Source: Colwellia marinimaniae (lineage in GTDB: Bacteria > Pseudomonadota > Gammaproteobacteria > Enterobacterales > Alteromonadaceae). From it: a DNA stretch of 50,186 bases. Shown here in pieces: positions 15,119 to 24,566 of the stretch (positions are counted from its first letter, which is position 1; the number at the start of each line of letters is the position of its first letter). The position numbers and the translations under genes were made by a program. Below the pieces are notes generated by a model. That model searched no databases. It was not told the origin of the DNA and saw nothing but the letters and a program-made list of their open reading frames with translations. The stretch lies in NCBI RefSeq assembly GCF_002207865.1, contig NZ_BDQM01000027.1, positions 1-50,186 on the forward strand, read 5' to 3'.

Positions 15119-16456
15119 ATGTCTCACAGTACTTCAAACACTCCTTCCACTAGTGAAGTAACAAGCACAGCTACCAAAGCGTTTCGCGGGGAGATACTGC
15201 ATTTTTTAGCCGACCCAGCAAAAGTCGCGGAAGAAGAGAGTTATCAATACTTTGAAGATGGACTTTTGCTAATAAAAAATGGCTTAGTGGTCGCCGTAGG
15301 TAACGCCACTGATTTATTGGCAACATTGCCCGTAGGCCTTGAAGTCACTCAATATGACAATGGCTTAATCATGCCAGGCTTTATCGATACCCATGTACAT
15401 TACCCACAAACGGAAATGATCGCCTCCTATGGTGCACAATTACTTGAGTGGCTAGAAAACTATACCTTCCCTGAAGAAAAACAATTCTCCGATTTCGAAC
15501 ATGGTAAACGTGTCGCTGAGTTTTTCTTAACACAATTATTAGACGCGGGTACTACCACAGCTTTAGTGTTCGGTACTGTCCATAAAGAATCCGTAGATGC
15601 TTTTTTCACTATCGCCCAACAGAAAAAATTACGCATGATTTGCGGTAAAGTTTTGATGAATCAAAATTGCCCAGAGGACCTGCAAGATACCACTGAATCA
15701 GGCTATACCGACAGCAAGGCGTTAATTGAGAAATGGCATAACACCGACAGATTACAATATGCGATCACTCCACGTTTTGCACCCACCTGTTCAACGGAAC
15801 AATTGCACAAAGCCGGTGAGTTATTAAAAGAATATCCAGGTGTTTATTTACATACTCATTTATCAGAAAACAAAAATGAAATTGCTTGGGTAAGCGAATT
15901 ATTCCCCGACAGTGACGGTTACCTTGATGTATACGATAAGAGTAATTTATTAGGCCGACGTAGTATTTTTGCTCACGGCGTACACTTACACGACCATGAA
16001 TGTCAGCGTTTAAGCGAGACTAACTCTGCCATTGCTTTTTGCCCCACTTCCAACTTATTTTTAGGCAGTGGTTGTTTCAACCTAAAACAAGCGGAAGAAT
16101 TTGATGTGAATGTTGGTTTAGGCACAGACATTGGCGCTGGCACTAGCTTTTCAATGTTAACGACATTAAACGAAGCCTATAAAACCCAGCAATTACGTGG
16201 CGATAAGTTAAGCCCGTTTAAATCATTCTACCTAGCCACCTTAGGCGGCGCGGTTGCTTTAGATTTAGAGGGGACTATTGGTAACTTTACTAAAGGCGCT
16301 GAAGCTGATTTTATCGTACTGGATTACCAAGCAACGCCACTAATGGCAAGACGTATTGCCCGTTGCAAAACCTTAACCGAAAAACTATTCGTCTTGAGCA
16401 TACTTGGTGATGACAGACATGTTAAAGCCACCCATATCATGGGAGAAAAAGTTTAA
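15119..16456 (+). CDS. guaD: Guanine deaminase
   Basis: 445 aa amidohydrolase converting guanine to xanthine and ammonia, feeding XdhAB. Zinc ligands are H92 and H94 (DTHVHYPQTEMIASYG), HTHLSE, the His in FAHGVHL and the Asp in GLGTDIGAGTSFSM. CPTSNLFLGSG is characteristic of guanine deaminase. The first 25 residues are Ser/Thr-rich and may be unstructured. It lies 116 bases after allA. The adenine branch (adenine deaminase) is not in the window. Confidence 0.95.
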   Translation: MSHSTSNTPSTSEVTSTATKAFRGEILHFLADPAKVAEEESYQYFEDGLLLIKNGLVVAVGNATDLLATLPVGLEVTQYDNGLIMPGFIDTHVHYPQTEMIASYGAQLLEWLENYTFPEEKQFSDFEHGKRVAEFFLTQLLDAGTTTALVFGTVHKESVDAFFTIAQQKKLRMICGKVLMNQNCPEDLQDTTESGYTDSKALIEKWHNTDRLQYAITPRFAPTCSTEQLHKAGELLKEYPGVYLHTHLSENKNEIAWVSELFPDSDGYLDVYDKSNLLGRRSIFAHGVHLHDHECQRLSETNSAIAFCPTSNLFLGSGCFNLKQAEEFDVNVGLGTDIGAGTSFSMLTTLNEAYKTQQLRGDKLSPFKSFYLATLGGAVALDLEGTIGNFTKGAEADFIVLDYQATPLMARRIARCKTLTEKLFVLSILGDDRHVKATHIMGEKV

Positions 16457-16686
16457 TCAACAAATTATTTAATAGTTGAAATCTGCGAATACAGCATCAG
16501 AAGAACTCATTTATAGTTCTAATAAAAATACCAGTACTACATATAACAGACGGTTGCCTAGCTGGGTCTAAGGCAACATCGCTTAAGAAAGCTAATGTTT
16601 AATGAAATTATTAAACAACGTAATTAGCTAGTTAATTATAAAATTATAAAACTTTTACCTTGGGTAAAAGTACAAAAGGAAAGACT

Positions 16687-17877
16687 ATGGACCCGTATAT
16701 TACTGAGTGGTTAAATTTAATCATTCGCTTCGCACATTTGGTCGTAGGTATCGCTTGGATCGGTGCCTCATTTTATTTTGTTTGGTTAGATAACCATCTG
16801 GAAAAACCACCCGAGTGGAAAGCAGAAAAAGGCATTTCCGGTGACCTTTGGGCTATTCATGGTGGTGGCTTTTATGAAATCGCTAAATACAAACTTGCGC
16901 CACCAAAAATCCCCACCACATTGCATTGGTTTAAGTGGGAAGCTTATACCACCTGGATCACAGGTTTCTTATTATTATCACTGATGTTTTATGTGGGCGC
17001 TGAGTCTTACTTAATTGACCCACGGGTGAAAGATTTAACACAATGGCAAGCGATTGGCTTAGGTATAGGCGCTATTGTTATCGGTGTCGGTAGTTATGAA
17101 TTATTAGTAAGAACAAAACTTAAAGATCACGGCTTAGTATTAGCACTTATTTTGTTCATTATTGCTACCGCTTTATCTTACGGTTTAACACAAGTATTTA
17201 GTGCTCGTGGTGCTTATATGCATATGGGCGCTATCTTAGGTACTATCATGGCTGGCAACGTATTTTTTGGCATCATGCCATCACAACGTGCCCTAGTAAA
17301 AGCGGTAGAAGATGGCGTTACTCCTGATTCAAAATATGGCTTAAATGCTAAATTACGCTCTACTCACAACACTTATATCACCTTGCCGGTGTTATTTATT
17401 ATGATTTCAAATCATTATCCCATCACATATAACCACAGTGCTAACTGGTTAATATTGATGGTAATCATAGTAATCACCGCCGCGGTGCGTCAGTATTTTG
17501 TCTTACGTCACGTTGGCAAGCATAAGCCGCTAATATTGGTTGCTACCATTGTTGCCACTGTGGTACTTGCCTATTTAATTGCCCCTAAAACGGTGGAGTT
17601 ATCAGCAGAGCAAAAGCAGCAAGTTATTAGCCCAGTGCAAGTTCAAAAAATCATTGCCGACCGTTGTGCGGCCTGCCATTCAGTAACACCCACCGATGAT
17701 GTTTTCACCAGCCCTCAAGGTGGCGTTATTTTCACAGATATCGCTTCTATCAGACAATGGGCGCCAAGAATTGAAGCACGGGTTATTAACTCAAAAGACA
17801 TGCCCTTTATGAATAAAACCAAGATGACTGACCAAGAGCGCTTAACCTTGTCACTGTGGTTATCCCAAATAAAGTAA
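16687..17877 (+). CDS. puuD: Membrane-bound urate oxidase with cytochrome c domain
   Basis: 396 aa. PuuD-type urate hydroxylase oxidises urate to 5-hydroxyisourate. An N-terminal multi-helix DUF989 domain (about eight transmembrane helices, starting LIIRFAHLVVGIAWIGASF) precedes a C-terminal periplasmic cytochrome c with C327-AA-C330-H331 and a distal Met region (DMPFMNKTKM). Electrons therefore go to cytochrome oxidase and no peroxide forms, unlike soluble uricase. I start at the ATG at 16687 with AAGGAAAG upstream, rather than an in-frame TTG 27 bases earlier. The upstream 230 bases hold no gene. Confidence 0.95.
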   Translation: MDPYITEWLNLIIRFAHLVVGIAWIGASFYFVWLDNHLEKPPEWKAEKGISGDLWAIHGGGFYEIAKYKLAPPKIPTTLHWFKWEAYTTWITGFLLLSLMFYVGAESYLIDPRVKDLTQWQAIGLGIGAIVIGVGSYELLVRTKLKDHGLVLALILFIIATALSYGLTQVFSARGAYMHMGAILGTIMAGNVFFGIMPSQRALVKAVEDGVTPDSKYGLNAKLRSTHNTYITLPVLFIMISNHYPITYNHSANWLILMVIIVITAAVRQYFVLRHVGKHKPLILVATIVATVVLAYLIAPKTVELSAEQKQQVISPVQVQKIIADRCAACHSVTPTDDVFTSPQGGVIFTDIASIRQWAPRIEARVINSKDMPFMNKTKMTDQERLTLSLWLSQIK

Positions 17878-17940
17878 GTTTGCATAAACGTATCTACATG
17901 GCTATTAAAGCAAGATAAAGACCAAGAAAAAGGATAAAAA

Positions 17941-20136
17941 ATGCAGAAAACAACAATCAAACACGGTTATCAGGTGGCAGGCTGTTTATTTAATTTAGTC
18001 AATCATGAAGTGTTACCTGGCCTTAATATTAAGGCCGAGCACTTTTGGGATGCTGTGGCCGAGGTTTTAACTGAGTTTACCCCGCGTAATCAACAGCTAT
18101 TAGCCACCAGAGCTAGCTTGCAAGCACAAATTGATGTTTGGCATAGTGACTCGGCCAACCAGCCTTTTAACCAAGAGCGCTATGAGTTGTTTTTAAAGGA
18201 AATAGGCTATCTGCTAGAAGAAAAAGCTGATTTCACGATTTCCACCAAAAATGTTGATGATGAGGTTGCCCGCATTGCGGGTCCGCAACTTGTTGTGCCC
18301 TTAATGAATGCCAGATTTGCCCTAAATGCGGCTAATGCTAGATGGGGCAGTTTATATGATGCTTTATACGGTACCGATGTTATTGGTGATGATAATGGTG
18401 CCCAACAAAGCAAAGACTTCAACCCTGTTCGCGGCCGTAGAGTACAGGCCTACGCGCGTAGGTTTTTAGACGAGACTTTACCGTTAACCTCTGGCAGCCA
18501 TATTGATGCGGTGCTTTACCATATCATCAATAAAAATTTCACCGTGACCTTGTTCTCCGGTGAACAAGTTCAGTTACAAGATAGCGAGCAATTTGTTGGC
18601 TACAATGGCGCAACCGATGCACCAACGGAACTACTCTGTCGACATAACGGTTTACACATTGAAATCCAAATCGATAAAGACAATATTGTTGGTAAAACAG
18701 ATGCCGCGTTTGTGAAAGATGTGGTGTTAGAATCCGCCTTAACTACGATTCAAGACTGCGAAGACTCCATTGCCGCGGTTGATGCCATGGATAAAACTGC
18801 GGTTTATCGTAATTGGTTAGGTTTAATGAAAGGCGATCTTGCTGAGATTATTCAAAAAGGCAATAAAACCATCACCCGCACTCTGAACCCTGACCGAAGC
18901 TACTTATCACCAAACCGAGAAAAGATTTCTCTCTCGGGTAGAAGCTTGCAATTTATCCGCAATGTCGGCCATTTAATGACCACAGATGCTATTGTCAACA
19001 AAAATGGCGACAAGGTACCTGAAGGTATTGTTGATGGCCTTATCACCAGCTTAATTTCATTGCATGACTTAAACGGCAATTCTAAATTTAAAAACTCTCA
19101 GCAAGGCAGTATTTATATAGTCAAACCGAAAATGCATGGCCCTGAAGAAGTGAAATTCAGTCATGATTTATTTAGCGCTATCGAGCGTCATTTAGGTTTA
19201 GCGGAAAATACCATTAAAATGGGTATTATGGATGAGGAACGTCGTACCTCAGCCAATTTAAAGGAATGTATTCGCGCGGCACAAACTCGTGTCGCCTTTA
19301 TCAACACCGGCTTTTTAGATCGTACCGGTGATGAAATACATACCAGTATGCTCGCTGGAGCTATGGCTCAGAAAGAATGGATGAAAGATGAGCCCTGGAT
19401 CAAGGCTTATGAATTGAGAAATGTCAGAATTGGTTTGCAAGCAGGTTTTCAAGGCAAAGCGCAAATAGGTAAAGGCATGTGGGCAATACCTGAGCAAATG
19501 TCAGCCATGGTAAACAGCAAAATTGCTCACCCACTATCAGGAGCAAATTGTGCTTGGGTACCTTCACCTACCGCAGCCACTTTACACGTAATGCATTATC
19601 ACAAAGTGAATGTGCAAGCCGTACAAAATGCTATGCAAGCGGAGTTTGCCTTACCTGGGGCTATCGATGATTTAACCGATTTATTGACTATTCCTTTACT
19701 GAAAAACCAAGCTGAATTATCAGCAGCGGCGATTCAAAAAGAATTAGACAATAACATTCAAGGGCTACTGGGTTATGTTGTCCGTTGGGTCAATCAAGGT
19801 ATTGGTTGCTCAAAAGTACCTGATATTGATAATGTTGCCCGTATGGAAGATAGAGCGACGTTAAGAATATCGAGCCAGCATATCTGTAATTGGCTTCATC
19901 ATGGTGTTATTAGTGAAAGCCAAGTGCATGAGTCCTTGCAACGTATGGCACCCATTGTTGATCAGCAAAATTCTGCTGATGATGGCTATATCGCCATGTC
20001 GAGTGACCTTGAAAATAGCATTGCTTTTAAAGCAGCTGGAGAACTTATTTTCCAGGGAAAAGAACAAGCCAGTGGTTATACTGAGCCGTTATTACATAAA
20101 AGACGTCTGGAAGTAAAAGCTGAGTATTTATCTTAA
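17941..20136 (+). CDS. glcB: Malate synthase G
   Basis: 731 aa. It condenses glyoxylate with acetyl-CoA to malate. The monomeric G isoform is clear from the length and from GIMDEERRTSANLKECI, the DRTGDEIHTSM segment and the C-terminal catalytic region with GANCAWVPSPTAATLH. AAAAAGGATAAAAA precedes the ATG, 63 bases after puuD. It is the last gene of the purine run and gives the first sink for the glyoxylate made by AllA. Malate can then be decarboxylated by the malic enzyme at 24835. Confidence 0.96.
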   Translation: MQKTTIKHGYQVAGCLFNLVNHEVLPGLNIKAEHFWDAVAEVLTEFTPRNQQLLATRASLQAQIDVWHSDSANQPFNQERYELFLKEIGYLLEEKADFTISTKNVDDEVARIAGPQLVVPLMNARFALNAANARWGSLYDALYGTDVIGDDNGAQQSKDFNPVRGRRVQAYARRFLDETLPLTSGSHIDAVLYHIINKNFTVTLFSGEQVQLQDSEQFVGYNGATDAPTELLCRHNGLHIEIQIDKDNIVGKTDAAFVKDVVLESALTTIQDCEDSIAAVDAMDKTAVYRNWLGLMKGDLAEIIQKGNKTITRTLNPDRSYLSPNREKISLSGRSLQFIRNVGHLMTTDAIVNKNGDKVPEGIVDGLITSLISLHDLNGNSKFKNSQQGSIYIVKPKMHGPEEVKFSHDLFSAIERHLGLAENTIKMGIMDEERRTSANLKECIRAAQTRVAFINTGFLDRTGDEIHTSMLAGAMAQKEWMKDEPWIKAYELRNVRIGLQAGFQGKAQIGKGMWAIPEQMSAMVNSKIAHPLSGANCAWVPSPTAATLHVMHYHKVNVQAVQNAMQAEFALPGAIDDLTDLLTIPLLKNQAELSAAAIQKELDNNIQGLLGYVVRWVNQGIGCSKVPDIDNVARMEDRATLRISSQHICNWLHHGVISESQVHESLQRMAPIVDQQNSADDGYIAMSSDLENSIAFKAAGELIFQGKEQASGYTEPLLHKRRLEVKAEYLS

Positions 20137-20685
20137 TCGTTGAACTGTTAAAGCTGAACATTACCAATATTTGGTGACAGCCAATACTTTCAAAGACGGT
20201 AATTGAACACCAAACAAGCAAAATGCGCCGAACCTGCGTGGTAAAACCCTGAAATGATTGAAAGTGCACAGGTGTTTTCATCAGGGATGATGAAAAAGCG
20301 GCGTTGTACAAGGACGTACCTTAACGCGACTCCTCGAAGCACTTGATTGAATGAAAGATTAGGCTTTACTCGCAGCGCTGGGAGAGTCCAGAGAGGGTTC
20401 GGCGATAGCCCTCTCTGGGTGTAGTCGCCACCGCGACGCGAAAGAAATTAAGAATATAGCTGATTTTAAAGGCTGTAATATATCAAATCATACATAGTAA
20501 GGGCTTAAAATGCGCTAGCAGTGCTCCACGCCTCTATTACACAATCACCAGTGATAGCCAATTACTCGCTATATTTCCCATTTACTGCAATTAATTATTC
20601 CATTTGCCATAAAGCGATGGCTGTCAGTTAAAACTTGTTATAAAGTTATTCACTCTACTATGAAGAATGAAGTTATGAGGTATTT
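20137..20685. other. Intergenic region after glcB with a strong hairpin
   Basis: About 550 bases hold no credible gene. A perfect 10-bp stem, CCAGAGAGGG/CCCTCTCTGG, with an 11-base loop lies at 20388-20418, but without a U-tract. Upstream of it are pieces such as GTACAAGGACGTACC that resemble the palindromes in the xdhC-allB gap. This is probably REP-like DNA plus the tetR promoter. Confidence 0.45.
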
Positions 20686-21309
20686 GTGTCGGTAAAAAAA
20701 GAATCTGTCGGACAAGTTCGCCAAAAGAATGTCGCACTTATTTTAACGGCGGCTAAAACAGAGTTTGTTACCCACGGTTTTAAAGGCGCCTCTATTAAGC
20801 GAATTGCCGAACGAGCAAATATTCCTCGAGCAAACATTCATTATTATTTCAATGATAAAACCGAGCTTTATCAGCAATTACTCAGCGAGATTATTGTCAG
20901 CTGGAATACTAGCTTTGACACCTTAAGTGTTGATGATGATCCTAAAACGATTCTTACCGCCTATATTCATGAGAAAGTAATGCATGCCAAGCATGATCCT
21001 GACGGCTCAAAAATATTTGCCAGTGAAGTGATTCATGGCGCGCCCATTCTTAAAAACTATTTGCATACCGAATTCAAACAATGGTTAGATGAAAAAATTT
21101 CCGTAATAGAAACCTGGATAGAAAAAGGCCAAATAGACGCCATTAATCCTTATCATTTGTTATTCCTTATTTGGAGTTCTACCCAGCATTATGCTGATTT
21201 TAATGTGCAAGTATTAGCCGGTCTTGGTAAAGAAACGATGAACGATGCTGATTTTGATGAGGTCATCCATTCACTGACCACGATTATATTAAAAGGCTGT
21301 GGCTTATAG
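20686..21309 (+). CDS. TetR-family regulator, RutR-like
   Basis: 207 aa. The N-terminal helix-turn-helix is about residues 30-60 (GASIKRIAERANIPRANIHYYF). The C-terminal ligand domain carries IWSSTQHYADF, which closely matches RutR, the E. coli regulator that senses uracil/thymine and controls pyrimidine and purine genes. The start is GTG with ATGAGG just upstream. It lies downstream of the purine cluster in the same direction but 550 bases away, so it has its own promoter. Likely targets are nearby purine genes; the ligand is unknown. Confidence 0.88.
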   Translation: MSVKKESVGQVRQKNVALILTAAKTEFVTHGFKGASIKRIAERANIPRANIHYYFNDKTELYQQLLSEIIVSWNTSFDTLSVDDDPKTILTAYIHEKVMHAKHDPDGSKIFASEVIHGAPILKNYLHTEFKQWLDEKISVIETWIEKGQIDAINPYHLLFLIWSSTQHYADFNVQVLAGLGKETMNDADFDEVIHSLTTIILKGCGL

Positions 21310-21321
21310 CCTAAGCTAAGT

Positions 21322-21357
21322 AATGGCGATGGGAATGGCAATGGCAATGGCAATGGC
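21322..21357. repeat. Hexanucleotide tandem repeat (AATGGC)n
   Basis: About five copies of AATGGC/GGCAAT, the last three identical, occur in the gap after the tetR stop. A small GCCCG/CGGGC palindrome follows (21363-21377). It is a simple-sequence repeat with no visible function. Confidence 0.6.
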
Positions 21358-21418
21358 ACTGTGCCCGTTTAACGGGCAAGTCGCAGACTTTTATGCACTT
21401 TGTTAATTCGAACAATGC

Positions 21419-21889
21419 TCAGACTGTTGGCTTTTCAGATATCCACAGTTTAATATGCCCCTTAACCACGACAATGTTATTTTCATCATAGGCGGTGATG
21501 TTAACGAGCATATCACCAGGCTGCCAGTCTTCTTGCTTTACGTTTGCTACACATCGAATATCACTACCCGCTTTGGCCGTATAAGCAACCGTCATTCCTT
21601 TTGGGATCCAGCGAAGATGCTTGGGAATTGAAGCTTCTGCCATGACGCCCATTGCCATTTCTAAACCATTACAAATAGCTATCACATGCACTGTTTTTAT
21701 ATGGTTAAAGACCTTTTTCTTTTTTTTGATTAGACAGGTGCATTGGTTCGGCACTAGTTCTGAAATTTTAGGATTAATCGTGGCGAAGTAAGGTGCGACA
21801 CGACTGACGATAATTGAGAAGATTTTTTTGCCAAAAGGGTACTTTTCAAGTTTTTGATATATCGATAATGTTTTATTAGTCTGCTTCAT
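21419..21889 (-). CDS. DUF4442 hotdog-fold protein, thioesterase-like
   Basis: 156 aa. The central helix segment HVIAICNGLEMAMGVMAEASIP and the following strand RWIPKGMTVAYTAKA fit the DUF4442/PaaI-like hotdog fold, which usually hydrolyses acyl-CoA thioesters. A poly-Lys stretch (IKKKKKV) precedes the first strand. There is no signal peptide. It converges with tetR and is not obviously tied to purine metabolism. The substrate is unknown. Confidence 0.78.
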   Translation of the reverse strand: MKQTNKTLSIYQKLEKYPFGKKIFSIIVSRVAPYFATINPKISELVPNQCTCLIKKKKKVFNHIKTVHVIAICNGLEMAMGVMAEASIPKHLRWIPKGMTVAYTAKAGSDIRCVANVKQEDWQPGDMLVNITAYDENNIVVVKGHIKLWISEKPTV

Positions 21890-22260
21890 AATAGGCTTTA
21901 AAGTTAAAGGTTAATGGCTGAGCTAACTTATCATTAGGTTATATTCTGCCCAAACAAATGCTCACTATTTTTAATATTACTGCTGTGAATGGCGTTAATG
22001 ACGGCTCGTTTTTTCACAAAGCTTTCCGATAAACTATTAGAAAGCAGAGCCAGTATCCACTCCATTTAACCATAATAGTGTTCATTTAAAGCTTCATTCC
22101 GCGTAAAACAGTCTTTCACCCGGTAATAAATAGCAGTCTATTGGCTTTTATCATCTAAAAAAACCTTGTATAAATGCCACAGCGGCTATTCCTATGCCAC
22201 ATGATGAAAAAATTAGCCAAAGATTTACCAGAAACGGCGCTTTAGATTTCATCATGCGAA
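21890..22260. other. Intergenic, nothing recognised
   Basis: About 370 bases lie between the DUF4442 gene start and the terminator of the aminotransferase gene. It must hold the DUF4442 promoter. I see no ORF, repeat or RNA gene. Confidence 0.5.
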
Positions 22261-22290
22261 AAAAAAGACCACCAAAAGGTGGTCTTTTTT
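22261..22290 (-). terminator. Rho-independent terminator of the aminotransferase gene
   Basis: The stem GACCACC/GGTGGTC has an AAAA loop and is flanked by A6 and T6, so it can work in both directions. It lies 47 bases beyond the stop codon of the minus-strand aminotransferase gene. Confidence 0.9.
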
Positions 22291-22337
22291 CATCAATAAA
22301 ACTATTTATTGAGTTTTATTACGTTTTTAATAAGCCC

Positions 22338-23459
22338 TTATTGATTCAAGGCATCTTTTAAGGCCGTTAAACATAAGGCCACATTTTCACTTTTAGCGGT
22401 ATGTCCCATCAAACCAATGCGCCATGCTTTACCGGCAAAGGCTCCTAAACCAGCACCGATTTCCAAGTTATAATGCTCTAGTAAGTAGTTTCTTACTTTA
22501 GCATCATCAGCACCGTCAGGAATATAGATAGCATTGAGCTGAGGTAAGCGCTCTTCTTCAGGTACGATAAACTCAATACCTAATTCTTTCAGACCCTTAG
22601 CTAGTACTTGGTGTTGTGCTCTATGACGCGCCCAGCTATTTTCTAGACCTTCTTCATGTAGTATGATTAACGCTTCATGTAGTGCATATAAAGAGTTTAC
22701 CGGCGCGGTATGATGGTAAGTACGTTTACCTTTACCAGACCAATAACCCATGACTAACGTTTGGTCTAAGAACCAGCTTTGTATTTTAGTCTTACGGTTT
22801 TGTACCACTGCTACCGCTTTAGGACTGAATGAAATAGGTGACATACCCGGCACACAAGATATACACTTCTGCGTCCCAGAATAGATAGCGTCAATACCCC
22901 ACTCATCCACTCTAAGCTCAATACCACCCAATGACGTCACCGCATCGACAATAGTTAAACAACCATGTTCCTGAGCCATTTGACAGAGAGTTTTAGCGTC
23001 TGACACTGCACCTGTTGAGGTTTCAGCATGAACAAAAGCTAAGAACTTGGCATCAGGGTGGTCGTGCAATGCGGCTTTCACCTTATGTGTTTCCACAGCT
23101 CGTCCCCAAGGAGAGTCAACAACTACGGCCTCGGCACCAAGTCTGATAACATTTTCAATCATACGGTCACCAAAAACACCATTGCGACAAACAATGACCT
23201 TATCGCCCGGTTCTACTAAGTTTACAAAACAGGCTTCCATGCCGGCAGAGCCCGGCGCTGATAAGGCAATAGTGAATTCATTCTTGGTTTGAAAAGCATA
23301 TTGCAGCAAGGTCTTAACTTCATCCATCATATTGATAAATAAAGGGTCAAGATGACCTATAGTTGGTCTAGACAGTGCTGAACGTACTCGCGCACTTACA
23401 TCGGAAGGGCCAGGGCCCATTAAAATTCTTTCTGGTGGATTGAATGATTTAAACGTCAT
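22338..23459 (-). CDS. AGXT-type glyoxylate aminotransferase (candidate BhcA role)
   Basis: 373 aa class V PLP aminotransferase. The PLP lysine is K198 in YSGTQKC. The LMGPGPSD start, HAETSTG and the YHHTAPVNSLYALHEAL segment match alanine/serine-glyoxylate aminotransferases of the AGXT type. Two roles fit. As aspartate-glyoxylate transaminase it would supply glycine and oxaloacetate, completing the beta-hydroxyaspartate cycle whose other genes lie at 31.3-34.7 kb. As a ureidoglycine transaminase it is less likely, because allantoicase bypasses ureidoglycine. The divergent promoter region carries the shared operator at 23540. The amino donor cannot be told from sequence. Confidence 0.88.
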   Translation of the reverse strand: MTFKSFNPPERILMGPGPSDVSARVRSALSRPTIGHLDPLFINMMDEVKTLLQYAFQTKNEFTIALSAPGSAGMEACFVNLVEPGDKVIVCRNGVFGDRMIENVIRLGAEAVVVDSPWGRAVETHKVKAALHDHPDAKFLAFVHAETSTGAVSDAKTLCQMAQEHGCLTIVDAVTSLGGIELRVDEWGIDAIYSGTQKCISCVPGMSPISFSPKAVAVVQNRKTKIQSWFLDQTLVMGYWSGKGKRTYHHTAPVNSLYALHEALIILHEEGLENSWARHRAQHQVLAKGLKELGIEFIVPEEERLPQLNAIYIPDGADDAKVRNYLLEHYNLEIGAGLGAFAGKAWRIGLMGHTAKSENVALCLTALKDALNQ

Positions 23460-23539
23460 AATTGCTTTACCTTCTATTTTAGTTTTAATTTTTAGTTGTG
23501 TTTATAAAACAACCTGATGTATCTTAGTTAATCGCAACC

Positions 23540-23553
23540 TGACACATGTGTCA
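23540..23553. promoter_or_regulatory. Perfect palindromic operator TGACACATGTGTCA
   Basis: This 14-bp perfect palindrome lies between the divergent aminotransferase gene and the tsx-like gene, 81 bases from the former and 106 from the latter. It is the best copy of the motif also found at 5609 and 35061. On the minus strand it overlaps a TTGACA -35-like hexamer. I infer control by the IclR regulator BhcR, or by another regulator shared by these units. Confidence 0.72.
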
Positions 23554-23658
23554 AGTTACGATAAAGAGTGAAATATATACATCTTGAAAAAAATTAAAAC
23601 AAAAATTAATATGACTATTAAATAAATAAATAAAAATAAATTACCTAAGAGAGACACT

Positions 23659-24474
23659 ATGAAAATTTCAGCATCACTTACCGCCCTTGCATTAACAGCC
23701 GCATTAAATGCGCCAATGGCATCAGCAGAAATATGGAGCAATACCGAAATTCAAATTCAAGCAGGTGGTGAATTTGAAAGTGCCGGTGCCCCAGGGCAAT
23801 CAACGGGAACGATTACTACCTTCCAACATGCGGGTGGCTGGGAATACGGCGATAACTTCTTTTTCATCGACCACTCACAGTATTCAGGTAAAAATGGCGC
23901 TCCTGATTCAGCCGAATTTTACGGCGAATGGTATTCACACTTTAGCTTAGGTGCTCTGACGGGTAGTGACTTATCTTTTGGTCCAGTGAAAGATATTGGC
24001 TTAGTGGCTGGCTTTAACTACGCACCCGAAGTAGACAGCTCTTGGGTATTACCTGGTATGCGTTTATCGTTAGACCTACCTGGCTTTGCTTTTGCCCAAT
24101 TCGACATTACCGCATTTATCCATGCCAGTGGCGCAGACGTAAACTCTGGCGGTTTTGGTATTATTGATGAAGATACCAGTTTTATGGTCGATTTTTCGTG
24201 GGCTTATCCCTTTAAAATTGGTTCAACGAGCTGGAGTATTGAAGGTCATTTAGAGTATATCGACGGACGTACACAAACACATACCTTCGGCACTACCGAG
24301 CTAGAATCTTGGATTCTATTTCAACCACAAGTTCGCTTAGATGTTGGTGAATTAATTGGTACGCCATCTAACCGCTTATTCGCCGGTATTGAATACCAAT
24401 ACTGGAAAAACAAGTTAGGTGCTAAAGGTGTTGATGACAATACCGTGCAATTCTTAGCAGTATGGCGTTTCTAA
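23659..24474 (+). CDS. Tsx-like nucleoside channel of the outer membrane
   Basis: 271 aa. The signal peptide is cleaved after MASA (residue 23). The mature part is a beta-barrel of the nucleoside-specific channel-forming Tsx family: it starts IWSNTEIQIQ, holds FFFIDHSQY and ends in an aromatic FLAVWRF. It would let nucleosides or bases cross the outer membrane, which fits the purine catabolic genes. It is first in an operon with a permease relic and malic enzyme, and divergent from the aminotransferase gene across the shared operator. Confidence 0.88.
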   Translation: MKISASLTALALTAALNAPMASAEIWSNTEIQIQAGGEFESAGAPGQSTGTITTFQHAGGWEYGDNFFFIDHSQYSGKNGAPDSAEFYGEWYSHFSLGALTGSDLSFGPVKDIGLVAGFNYAPEVDSSWVLPGMRLSLDLPGFAFAQFDITAFIHASGADVNSGGFGIIDEDTSFMVDFSWAYPFKIGSTSWSIEGHLEYIDGRTQTHTFGTTELESWILFQPQVRLDVGELIGTPSNRLFAGIEYQYWKNKLGAKGVDDNTVQFLAVWRF

Positions 24475-24513
24475 GCAAATAAGTTGATTTCGTCTTTTAT
24501 TTAAAAATAAGCC

Positions 24514-24553
24514 GCTTTATTGCTAGGTATTAAAAAATAGCAATAAAGCTTTT
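24514..24553 (+). terminator. Terminator-like hairpin after tsx
   Basis: Perfect 12-bp arms, GCTTTATTGCTA/TAGCAATAAAGC, have a 12-base A-rich loop and are followed by TTTT. It lies between the tsx-like gene and the permease relic, so it may terminate or attenuate transcription into the malic enzyme gene. Confidence 0.72.
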
Positions 24554-24566
24554 ACGAGGAGGCACT

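Noticed and set aside
20388..20418. Strong hairpin as terminator of the purine operon
   Set aside because: It lies 250 bases beyond glcB and has no U-tract. Kept only as a structural repeat.
22338..23459. Ureidoglycine-glyoxylate transaminase (PucG) as the primary call
   Set aside because: The pathway here uses allantoicase and ureidoglycolate lyase, which does not pass through free ureidoglycine.
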